From the NCBI GenBank assembly GCA_030427935.1, contig JAUICI010000017.1:1-36928 (forward strand): DNA of 36,928 nucleotides, in the 5' to 3' direction. This document shows, one piece after another, positions 1-6,769 of the stretch; the stretch's first letter is position 1, and each line of letters begins with the position of its first letter. A model generated the notes under the pieces. The model did not search any database and was not told where the DNA came from. It saw only the letters and a list, made by a program, of their open reading frames with translations. The position numbers and the translations under genes were made by a program. The stretch is from Bacteroidia bacterium. GTDB lineage: Bacteria; Bacteroidota; Bacteroidia; Flavobacteriales_D; Crocinitomicaceae.

Positions 1-684
1 CCCATTGCATTTCTTCCAGATCAAACCTCCATTTGCACCGAGAACACTTTGCATGAGTTCATAGGGCATTTCCTGAACGGTTCGCACATATTCCAAGCCC
101 ATATTTCTTAAGATGATGAGTGTTTTCTCACCAACCATGGGGATTTTACGAAGAGAAAGTGGGGCCAAAAATCCTTTTTCAAAACCCTGCTGAATCTGGA
201 TCTGGCCACAGGGTTTGGCTTCGCCGGTTCCAATTTTGGCAACAGTTTTACTGGTCGACATGCCAAAGGAGATTGGCAGCCCACTTTCTTTCATAATTGT
301 TTGTCTGAGTTCAGTCGCCCACAGATAAGAATGGAAATAGGTATCCATTCCCGTCATGTCGATATAGAATTCATCGATGGAAGACTTTTCATATAAGGGA
401 ACCTTTTCCTTGATGATCTCGGTCACCAATTTGGAATATTTACTGTAGGTTCCCCCATCACCTTTGATAATTATGGCTTCTGGACAAATTCTTCGGGCAA
501 GCTTCATCGGCATAGCAGAATGAACGCCAAATCTTCGCGCCTCATAGCTGCAAGAAGAAACCACACCCCGATCTGATGTGCCGCCAATGATCACCGGTTT
601 GCCGTTAAGCTCCGAGTTCAATAGCCTTTCACAAGAGACGAAGAAGGTGTCCAAGTCCATATGTAAAATGGATTTGTTGTTCAT
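1..684 (-). CDS. dinB: DNA polymerase IV-like Y-family polymerase (partial)
   Basis: Error-prone translesion DNA polymerase of the Y family (DinB/UmuC superfamily), acting on damaged template in the cytoplasm. The visible 228 residues cover the palm, fingers and thumb. The N-terminal catalytic motif HMDLDTFF carries Asp10, and SSIDEFYID carries the second acidic pair Asp104-Glu105; these are the expected metal ligands. The helix-hairpin-helix region near LRKIPMVGEKT is present, but the little-finger domain lies beyond the window edge, so the gene is cut off at base 1. The start is the ATG at 684, right before the conserved N-terminal strand. It diverges from an S24 repressor, which suggests DNA-damage control by that neighbour. 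The segment GTGEAKPCG departs from the usual KPNG-like form. DinB versus another Y-family subgroup cannot be settled without the C-terminus. Confidence 0.9.
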   Translation of the reverse strand, partial: MNNKSILHMDLDTFFVSCERLLNSELNGKPVIIGGTSDRGVVSSCSYEARRFGVHSAMPMKLARRICPEAIIIKGDGGTYSKYSKLVTEIIKEKVPLYEKSSIDEFYIDMTGMDTYFHSYLWATELRQTIMKESGLPISFGMSTSKTVAKIGTGEAKPCGQIQIQQGFEKGFLAPLSLRKIPMVGEKTLIILRNMGLEYVRTVQEMPYELMQSVLGANGGLIWKKCNG

Positions 685-721
685 TTTTTAAACCGAAAAT
701 TTTGATTAATTAAATCTGAAT

Positions 722-732
722 ACTAAATTAGT
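722..732. promoter_or_regulatory. Candidate operator palindrome upstream of dinB
   Basis: ACTAA-A-TTAGT is a small inverted repeat 38 bases upstream of the dinB start. On the minus strand it contains TAATTTAG (723-730), one mismatch from the Bacteroidota -7 box TAnnTTTG. A repressor bound here would cover the dinB promoter. This is inference from position and symmetry; the region is AT-rich and short palindromes arise by chance. Confidence 0.25.
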
Positions 733-814
733 TGAAATAATAATCAGTAGTGGTTGAATAAATAAACAAAGATTTTAATGTGCTGATTTTTTGATGTGTT
801 AATATGCTAATTTG

Positions 815-849
815 TCCAGTGTCCAGATATCCATAAATCCAAATATCCA
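815..849 (+). repeat. Five-copy TCCA microrepeat before the repressor gene
   Basis: The motif TCCA occurs at 815, 822, 830, 838 and 846, spaced 7-8 bases apart, directly ahead of the ATG at 854. It occupies the expected leader or operator position of the XRE/S24 gene. It may be a slippage product or a cluster of half-sites; no Shine-Dalgarno sequence is visible in the same stretch. Confidence 0.4.
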
Positions 850-853
850 GAAA

Positions 854-1621
854 ATGAACTTCCCCCAAAACATCCGATACCTCAGAAATAAGAAAGGTTT
901 TTCTCAAGAAGGCTTAGCAAATGAGTTGGATTTGTCTCGGAATCAGATTGCCTCGTATGAAGATGGCCGTGCCCACCCTTCTTTGGATACCTTGATAAAA
1001 TATTCTGAATTCTTTCAATTGCCCATTGATGCTTTGATCAAGAGTGATCTCACCCATGCAAAAGATGGCACGTTTATGGATATAGGGAACAATAGGATCC
1101 TTTTTCCTGTTCTTATAGATGAAGACAATAAGGATATGATTGAAGTTGTAACCAAAGAGTCTTCCGCAGGTTATTTAAGAGGGTATTCGGATCCCGAGTA
1201 CATATCAGAATTAAAAGCTATGAAATTACCATTTTTACCAACCGGCAAGCATCGTGCATTTCCCATTCAGGGAGATTCCATGGAACCAATGGTTCGAGAT
1301 GGGGCCTATGTGGTAGGTGAATTTGTAGCCAATCTGGAAGAACTGAGAGACAATCAATGTTATATCATTCTAACCAAAAATGAAGGTCCGGTCTTCAAAC
1401 GAATTTCACTGGAAAAGATCAGTGAAGGGATTTTGGTTTTGAAATCAGACAACAAAGATTACGCACCTTACGAAGTCGCCATCGAAGATACTTTGGAGTA
1501 TTGGTCCTATACTTGTTCCTTGAATATCGGACAATATAAACCCGAAGAACTCAACCTAAACTCCATCATGGCCATGCTCCGCGAATTACGCGTGGAATTG
1601 AAGATGTTGAAGGAGGGGTGA
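854..1621 (+). CDS. XRE-family LexA-like repressor with S24 peptidase domain
   Basis: Predicted DNA-binding repressor that self-cleaves during the SOS response. Residues 5-60 form an XRE/Cro helix-turn-helix (FSQEGLANELDLSRNQIASYE). Residues about 100-225 form an S24 peptidase domain with a candidate cleavage pair Ala105-Gly106 (SSAGY), nucleophile Ser142 in GDSMEP, and general base Lys182 in VFKRI. The spacings (37 and 40 residues) are close to those of LexA and lambda CI. The C-terminus ends in a short charged helix. An upstream in-frame TTG at 812 exists, but the ATG at 854 starts directly at the HTH and is preferred, giving 255 residues. The gene diverges from a Y-family polymerase, so it probably represses both genes; this is inferred from family knowledge and layout. 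Confidence 0.88.
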   Translation: MNFPQNIRYLRNKKGFSQEGLANELDLSRNQIASYEDGRAHPSLDTLIKYSEFFQLPIDALIKSDLTHAKDGTFMDIGNNRILFPVLIDEDNKDMIEVVTKESSAGYLRGYSDPEYISELKAMKLPFLPTGKHRAFPIQGDSMEPMVRDGAYVVGEFVANLEELRDNQCYIILTKNEGPVFKRISLEKISEGILVLKSDNKDYAPYEVAIEDTLEYWSYTCSLNIGQYKPEELNLNSIMAMLRELRVELKMLKEG

Positions 1622-1635
1622 GAGTCTACACCCAT

Positions 1636-1671
1636 CTTCCTAACTGACGGTTTAAACCGTCAGTTAGGAAG
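1636..1671. repeat. Perfect 36-bp palindrome, family A copy 1
   Basis: A perfect inverted repeat with 18-base arms; the left arm is CTTCCTAACTGACGGTTT and the centre is TTTAAA. The same sequence recurs at 9385-9420 beside an IS200-like transposase, and identity extends slightly outside the palindrome (1635-1673 against 9384-9422). It contains the stop codon (1660-1662) and the last three sense codons of the minus-strand gene at 1660-2289. It lies between convergent genes, so its transcript could also fold as a terminator-like hairpin, although no U-run follows. Confidence 0.9.
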
Positions 1672-2289
1672 GAAGTCTATGACACGCTCAGACCGATCTC
1701 CATAATCATACTCTAATACTCTAAGCTGATTCTTCCCAACACGAGTGATCAAGGAGTCCATAACTTCATCGATAGGTTTTTCAGATTGATATAAATCTGA
1801 TTCCAGTATGCCAAAACTTCCAATCATTTTCCAACCCTCTTGGTGGCTGTAAATTGCACATGAGTTGATGTTTGACCAATCCGCATAATCGAAGATTAAA
1901 CCAATTTCATCCAAGCCATCACCGTTTAAATCTCCCAAATTTTTCAGCCAATACAATCCGAATATTTGTCCGGAGCACGTTATTGAGTCACGGTTAAAAT
2001 CAGATAAAATCAACAGTGGGTCCTTCTTCGTGTGGTAGTCCACAACTTCCTCATAAGAAATCGAGTCGTAAAAATTGGGGATTCTTAGTCCCGAATTTTT
2101 CGAAATGAGTTTCTCTGAAATGGTATCCCGTTCATCAGCACTAAAAAAGTGACCCGAAATGGATTTTTGTTCCCAATATTCAGCCTGTTCTTCGATTTGT
2201 TGAAGGACATATGTTTCTTGCATAACTTCACCTATGTTGAGCGAAGACGTGAAGTAAAATAAAAGCCCGAAAAGTATAAATGATTTCAT
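1660..2289 (-). CDS. Exported hypothetical protein with an FG-GAP/VCBS-like segment
   Basis: A 209-residue protein of unknown function. The N-terminus (MKSFILFGLLFYFTSS) is a short signal peptide, so it is probably periplasmic or surface-located. The segment NLGDLNGDGLDEIGLIFDY around residues 115-135 is typical of the calcium-binding FG-GAP/VCBS-like repeat found in secreted Bacteroidota proteins, but only one unit is evident. The C-terminal residues LPN and the stop codon are encoded by the family A palindrome, so the native end was probably replaced by the insertion. A perfect TATCTTTG box ends only four bases before the ATG, which suggests a leaderless mRNA. No enzymatic motif is seen. 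Confidence 0.7.
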   Translation of the reverse strand: MKSFILFGLLFYFTSSLNIGEVMQETYVLQQIEEQAEYWEQKSISGHFFSADERDTISEKLISKNSGLRIPNFYDSISYEEVVDYHTKKDPLLILSDFNRDSITCSGQIFGLYWLKNLGDLNGDGLDEIGLIFDYADWSNINSCAIYSHQEGWKMIGSFGILESDLYQSEKPIDEVMDSLITRVGKNQLRVLEYDYGDRSERVIDFLPN

Positions 2290-2293
2290 GTTT

Positions 2294-2301
2294 CAAAGAT
2301 A
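2294..2301 (-). promoter_or_regulatory. -7 promoter box TATCTTTG abutting a start codon
   Basis: Read on the minus strand, TATCTTTG matches TAnnTTTG exactly and is followed by AAAC and then the ATG at 2289. Transcription would begin at or next to the start codon. The -33 element is weak (CCTG at 19-base spacing). Confidence 0.5.
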
Positions 2302-2369
2302 AGTCTAACCACTTGAAAAACAGGTGTCAAAAAATAAGTTGACTCCAGCGAATAATAGAATTCTGCCCT

Positions 2370-2407
2370 CCCAAATAACCCGGGAATTCATTCCTCGGTT
2401 ATTTGGG
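2370..2407. repeat. Imperfect palindrome, family D copy 1
   Basis: Arms of 18 bases (2370-2387 and 2390-2407) flank a TC loop, with one C-C mismatch and one G-T pair. The core is GGAAT-TC-ATTCC. A related copy with the same core lies at 6736-6769. This copy sits between divergent genes, about 43 bases upstream of the ATG at 2451. Confidence 0.75.
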
Positions 2408-2450
2408 TGATAGAAGAGCAACTTCCAAATCAATTCCCCGTCAATTAAAC

Positions 2451-2789
2451 ATGAAAACAATCTTATTTACTGCACTATTATTTTTTTCATTTCAATCGTT
2501 TACTCAAGAAGAAGAATCAACAGCGGATACGTGCTTTTTACAATTACCTCAGTTTTTGGAAGCCACTTGTCATGAACCTTTTTTGGAAACTAAAGCCAAC
2601 TGTGAGATCGATACTTTCAATATTATAATTTTCAATCGATGGGGAGAGATTCAATTCGAATCAACTGATATTGATAATCATTGGTACGCTGCAAAAGCAA
2701 AAGACGGGGTTTATGTTTGGAAGATCTTCATTCGGTTTCTTTCAGGCAAAGAATGGGAAGGAAATGGCCACTTTACGGTTCTGAAATAA
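2451..2789 (+). CDS. Small secreted protein consisting of a CHU_C/type B sorting-like domain
   Basis: A 112-residue protein. A clear signal peptide (MKTILFTALLFFSFQSFTQ) is followed by about 30 residues with three cysteines. The rest matches the gliding-motility-associated C-terminal (CHU_C, T9SS type B sorting) fold: IIIFNRWGEIQFES, a WYAAK segment, DGVYVWKIFIRF, and the end GHFTVLK. Such domains normally sit at the end of large secreted adhesins or enzymes; here almost nothing precedes it. The start is the ATG at 2451 because it opens a proper signal peptide; the frame upstream lacks one. It ends 38 bases before the WD40-caspase gene on the same strand. It could be a remnant of a larger secreted protein or a free-standing secreted beta domain. 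Confidence 0.75.
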   Translation: MKTILFTALLFFSFQSFTQEEESTADTCFLQLPQFLEATCHEPFLETKANCEIDTFNIIIFNRWGEIQFESTDIDNHWYAAKAKDGVYVWKIFIRFLSGKEWEGNGHFTVLK

Positions 2790-2809
2790 GCCTTTCTTTC
2801 GTATCTTTA
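2780..2809 (+). promoter_or_regulatory. Candidate promoter of the WD40-caspase gene
   Basis: TCTG at 2780-2783, an 18-base spacer and TATCTTTA at 2802-2809 approximate the Bacteroidota pattern TTTG ... TAnnTTTG, each with one mismatch. It overlaps the stop of the preceding gene and lies 18 bases before the ATG at 2828. Confidence 0.4.
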
Positions 2810-2827
2810 TAGGATAAAGGTATACTT

Positions 2828-5800
2828 ATGATTAACAGACTGCTACTTCTAGTTTTTTTTAGTGTTTTTTTATTTCATTCTCAAGCTCAAACCAGCCTCG
2901 AGCTCGTAGTTCAAAGAGGGCATTTGACAGCCGTTGAGAAAATGTGTTTCCACGAAAACAATAAGTTTTTGGCTAGTAGAGATGACCGTCAAAATGTGAT
3001 TGTTTGGGATTTCATGTTGGGAAAAGAAATCGTTCGATTTAAAGATACTTCGGAAGTAGTTGCGATGGACTTTCTTGCTACAAAAGATGTACTGGTGACG
3101 GCTAATGAAGATGGTTTTATCAAGTATTACAATATCGAAACAGGAGAGACTGATTTTCGCATTCCTTTTGGTATGGAGGTGAAAAAAATCATTCACTTCA
3201 ATAATGAAATTCTGTTGATGGGCGATGGCCTTTTCCTGGTCAACTTCGAATTAGGAGAAATCCATCCTTTGTCCAATTTTGTATTTGAGGATATCAAGTT
3301 TAGCTATGACAATTTCAAGTTTGTAGGCTATACCATGAATCAAGAAGCCATCGAACTGGATTCTTTATTGGAAGAATCGAAAAGAGGATTTCTTTCTACT
3401 ATCGATTATTCTAAACTTTACAGGAAGAATAAGGTGTTCAATCCAATGGACAAAGTGAAATCTGATTTGATCGAATTGGATGCTAAAAATCAGAATTTCT
3501 TTTATTTGGATGAGAAGACTTTGATGTATACCGAAATCTTTACGGGGAAAAATTTGATCAAGAAAAATCTCAAAATTCCACCAGTCTGCATGGCCGTGGA
3601 TGATGGGGGTAAATATTTAGTGCTGGGAAGTGAGTCGGGGCATACTTCTTTATTTAATCTTGAAGATCACTCTTTGATTGAAAACAAGATGCATGTTGGT
3701 AAAATCAACGACATTCAATTTAGTGCCGACGGAAGATATTACGCCACAGTATCTGAAGATTTTTCAGTAATTGTATGGTCTACGATTGATGGGAAACCAA
3801 TTCACGACTTGAAGAGTCGTGCATTGCCAGTTTATGGTTTGGATTTCGATGAAGAAAATAAAACGCTGTATATGGCCCAAGATCAGGGAATGGCAACAAT
3901 CATCAAGTTGAAAAACAATATTGATCTTCCAGAAAAATACAATCACAGTAATCATGCTGGGGTAGTTTCGGATATTAAGTTTGCTGGAGATAAATATTTC
4001 ACCGCTGGATTTGATAATAATGTGATCTCGTACTCAACTTCGCATCAAATGATTGATCAAGTTCAGTCGGATAAGAAGAGTAAGAAAATTACAGAAAACC
4101 AAGCTTACGGAAATCAATTTGTTTATAGTATTCAGCCGAGTCAAGATGGTCAGAAACTCTTGGTTTTATACGGCGAAAATAAAGAAGATGAGGTCGCTTT
4201 TCTGAAAAGAGAAGTGAACGCAAATAATTTGAAATCCATTGTTTCCAAAGAGGCCAAAATCGACGAAAACTTCTCTAATGATTATAAATTTAGAGGAAGT
4301 GACTTTTTCTATATCCCAACATTCAATCAGGAAAACTGGGGAACAAAAACCTATGTGGGTTTCTTAAACAAGGATATCATGTTGTATTCAGGTGGGAACT
4401 CCTTTGGGGTACTTGCTCTTCAGAAAGGTGAGCAAGTTGAAATTGCTCCTCCCGTAGAGTTGATAGATGATGTTACAGCTGTTTGTATGCCAAATGAATC
4501 ACAGTTTTTCTTTGCCATGGGCGGGGTTTTGTATTCGATGAAGGATTACCAACAAGCAAATATTCGTGAAATCAATTTTCACCAAGATGTCATCACAGAT
4601 GTGGTTTCAACCAATCAGTTTCTCTTCTCATCTTCCATCGATGGTACCGTAAAAGTTTGGGATAAGAAATTGGAGGAACTCATCGCTACCATCGTTCCTT
4701 TTGTGGATAATTCCATGTTGATTTACACGCCTGACAAATACTATTTAAGTATCAATGGAGCACACCAATACGTGGGTTATAAAGTAGGGTCTGACTTCGT
4801 CCCTTTTGAAAATTATGATCTCAAATACAATCGACCTGATATCGTTTTAACAAGACTTGGATTAAGTGATCAAACAACCATTGATGTTCTTAAAAAATCT
4901 TATGAAAAAAGACTAAGAAAGTTTGGATTTACGAAGGAGGATATTACAAGCACTTTTTACATCCCAGAAGTTGAAATCACGAATAAAAGTGAGATTCCCT
5001 TATTGATCGATCAATCCAATATCGATTTGAAATTAAATATTCAAGACGCTAATGAAAACCTAGATCGATTGAATGTTTGGGTGAATGGAGTTCCTTATTT
5101 CGGGATGCAAGGTTTGGATCTAAAAAACCAGAGAACTAAAAAGACTCAAAAAAATCTCAATGTAGCTTTATCTAAAGGCAAAAATGTAATCGAAATTTCA
5201 GCAATCAATGCCTCTGGAGGAGAAAGCTTGAAAAGAAAAATTGAAGTCTTTAGTAATCAAGAAGCAGGCGAAAGGTCTTTGTATTTGATAACGATTGGTG
5301 TACAGGAGTTCCAAGATCCAAGTTTCAATTTGAACTATTCCGTAAAGGATGCAACCAATATCCATGATTATTTTGTAGGAGTTAATTTTGATCATTCATA
5401 CGACTATAAACTCCTCAACGAAGATTTCAATCTGAAACGCTTAAGCGAAATCAAAACCATTTTGAGCAAAAGTAAGGCACAAGATCAAGTAGTACTTTTT
5501 ATTGCCACACATGGACTTATCGATGCTGATTTCGAATACTACTTCGCCACATCCAAGACCAATTTTAATAAGCCGAGTGAAGGAGGGATTCATAAATCAG
5601 TTTTGGATAATCTATTGGACTCCATCCCTTGCAGAAATAAATTGGTTCTGTTCGATGCCTGTCATAGTGGAGAAATCGATAAAGAAGATGTCGTTCTAAC
5701 AGAAAACATCATTAAGGATGAAAATATCACGTTTAGAGCAGCAGGAAAGAGTATCAAATATGGTGATATCAATGTGCAACAAGTAGCTGAAATGGAAGAA

Positions 5801-6064
5801 TTGTTGTTTGAAGATTTTAGAAAAGGAAATGGATCAACGATCATGACTTCTTCTTCAGGAGTAGAGTTCTCCATGGAAAGTGATGAATGGAACAATGGAT
5901 TGTTTACATATGCCTTAATTGATGCTTTGAAAACTGCGGGTGATAAAAGAAATGTCCAAAACCTATTTGAATCCGTATTTTCCAGAGTTCAAGAATTGTC
6001 CAAAGGAAATCAGACTCCAACCATGAGATCCTATAATAGGAATGCCTCTTATGTGATCAAATAA
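2828..6064 (+). CDS. Exported WD40-repeat protein with C-terminal caspase (C14) domain
   Basis: A 1078-residue protein. A signal peptide (MINRLLLLVFFSVFLFHSQAQ) sends it across the inner membrane. Degenerate WD40 repeats fill residues about 30-640; the clearest are near 30-72 (ending NVIVWDF), 288-330 (SVIVWST), 376-410 and 584-630 (GTVKVWDK). A linker with a beta-sandwich look follows (about 720-810). The C-terminal caspase/metacaspase domain starts near residue 815 (LYLITIGV) and keeps the catalytic dyad: His895 in FIATHG and Cys945 in LFDACHSGE. The family is expected to cleave after specific residues, with the propeller as a scaffold or sensor; substrates are unknown. No T9SS C-terminal sorting domain is seen, so periplasmic location is more likely than the cell surface. 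Confidence 0.88.
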   Translation: MINRLLLLVFFSVFLFHSQAQTSLELVVQRGHLTAVEKMCFHENNKFLASRDDRQNVIVWDFMLGKEIVRFKDTSEVVAMDFLATKDVLVTANEDGFIKYYNIETGETDFRIPFGMEVKKIIHFNNEILLMGDGLFLVNFELGEIHPLSNFVFEDIKFSYDNFKFVGYTMNQEAIELDSLLEESKRGFLSTIDYSKLYRKNKVFNPMDKVKSDLIELDAKNQNFFYLDEKTLMYTEIFTGKNLIKKNLKIPPVCMAVDDGGKYLVLGSESGHTSLFNLEDHSLIENKMHVGKINDIQFSADGRYYATVSEDFSVIVWSTIDGKPIHDLKSRALPVYGLDFDEENKTLYMAQDQGMATIIKLKNNIDLPEKYNHSNHAGVVSDIKFAGDKYFTAGFDNNVISYSTSHQMIDQVQSDKKSKKITENQAYGNQFVYSIQPSQDGQKLLVLYGENKEDEVAFLKREVNANNLKSIVSKEAKIDENFSNDYKFRGSDFFYIPTFNQENWGTKTYVGFLNKDIMLYSGGNSFGVLALQKGEQVEIAPPVELIDDVTAVCMPNESQFFFAMGGVLYSMKDYQQANIREINFHQDVITDVVSTNQFLFSSSIDGTVKVWDKKLEELIATIVPFVDNSMLIYTPDKYYLSINGAHQYVGYKVGSDFVPFENYDLKYNRPDIVLTRLGLSDQTTIDVLKKSYEKRLRKFGFTKEDITSTFYIPEVEITNKSEIPLLIDQSNIDLKLNIQDANENLDRLNVWVNGVPYFGMQGLDLKNQRTKKTQKNLNVALSKGKNVIEISAINASGGESLKRKIEVFSNQEAGERSLYLITIGVQEFQDPSFNLNYSVKDATNIHDYFVGVNFDHSYDYKLLNEDFNLKRLSEIKTILSKSKAQDQVVLFIATHGLIDADFEYYFATSKTNFNKPSEGGIHKSVLDNLLDSIPCRNKLVLFDACHSGEIDKEDVVLTENIIKDENITFRAAGKSIKYGDINVQQVAEMEELLFEDFRKGNGSTIMTSSSGVEFSMESDEWNNGLFTYALIDALKTAGDKRNVQNLFESVFSRVQELSKGNQTPTMRSYNRNASYVIK

Positions 6065-6096
6065 AAAAAGCCATCCCCAAAAGAGATGGCCTTTTA
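6063..6096. terminator. Bidirectional intrinsic terminator
   Basis: The stem GCCATC (6070-6075) pairs with GATGGC (6085-6090). It is preceded by seven A and followed by CTTTT, so it can act for both convergent genes, the caspase gene and the lipoprotein gene ending at 6114. Confidence 0.75.
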
Positions 6097-6113
6097 AATT
6101 CATTTAGTCAATC

Positions 6114-6569
6114 TTATTTTCTTCCAAATTTGAAGATTGGAGATTTTTGCTTTCCACCCATTGCCTTATTCACAATGTTCGACTTCAAACCTGTGCTCCA
6201 AAGTAATGTATCAGGAATATCCATTGGCTTAACGCTAGTATATTTCCCGTAGTAACCTTGAACAGTCACTTTGTATTTCCCATACATTGGCTTTTCGTAA
6301 GAGTATACTGGATCAACGATGATGTCAGCCCCACTCTTAGTTAAAGCATCGTGTCTTGCTTTTGATTTTGCATCAGCCAAAGCTTTGTCTTCTGCATAAC
6401 CTTCGATCTTTTTGTTAACGTTCACATCAACATCAGCAACCATTGGTCTTGTAAAGATAGTTTGGTTAACGATGTCCTGTTCTCTTGAACCGTATTTTCT
6501 TACTGTACATGAAACTACAATCATTGCTACTGCAAGAAACATAAATAGAATTCTCTTTTTCATAATCAT
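6114..6569 (-). CDS. Small hypothetical lipoprotein
   Basis: A 151-residue protein with a lipoprotein signal (MIMKKRILFMFLAVAMIVVSC), the lipid-modified cysteine being Cys21. The mature part has a helical segment rich in Lys, Ala and Asp (AEDKALADAKSKARHDALTKSGAD) and a strand-rich segment with VDPVYSYEKPMYGKYKVTVQGYYG, reminiscent of small envelope lipoproteins, but no family is recognised with certainty. An alternative start is the ATG at 6563 (MKKR). It is transcribed alone, convergent with the caspase gene, and shares the terminator between them. A TAATTTCG sequence upstream may be its -7 box. Confidence 0.75.
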   Translation of the reverse strand: MIMKKRILFMFLAVAMIVVSCTVRKYGSREQDIVNQTIFTRPMVADVDVNVNKKIEGYAEDKALADAKSKARHDALTKSGADIIVDPVYSYEKPMYGKYKVTVQGYYGKYTSVKPMDIPDTLLWSTGLKSNIVNKAMGGKQKSPIFKFGRK

Positions 6570-6735
6570 GTAAATTTTGAGTTAATAGAAGCGCGAAATT
6601 ACTATTTTATTTTTCTGACTTTCAAGTGCTAAGCTAATTTAAAATCAGTCTAAATTTCTACTAAAACAATCTGAAGATTAACCTATTGAAAAAGAGAGTT
6701 TTGAGTCAGTCAATTTTTATGCAGGACTAAGGATT

Positions 6736-6769
6736 TAAATATCCTGAGAATTCATTCCCGGGTTATTTA
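6736..6769. repeat. Imperfect palindrome, family D copy 2
   Basis: Arms of 16 bases (6736-6751 and 6754-6769) flank a TC loop; 13 of 16 positions pair canonically and one more is a G-T pair. It shares the GAATTCATTCC core and an outer AAATA/TTATTT stem with the copy at 2370-2407. The stop codon of the DUF1501 gene (6767-6769) is the end of the right arm. The rest of the intergenic stretch 6570-6735 is AT-rich and shows no other feature. Confidence 0.7.

Noticed and set aside
1636-1671. Family A palindrome as an ordinary intrinsic terminator
   Set aside because: It lacks a following T-run, and its exact copy beside a transposase is better explained by mobility.
2403-2450. Upstream extension of the CHU_C protein from a TTG-type start
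   Set aside because: The extra residues would hide the signal peptide, and part is encoded by the family D palindrome.
5662-5895. Antisense open frame inside the caspase domain
   Set aside because: It is low-complexity and lies opposite the conserved catalytic region, which explains the open frame.
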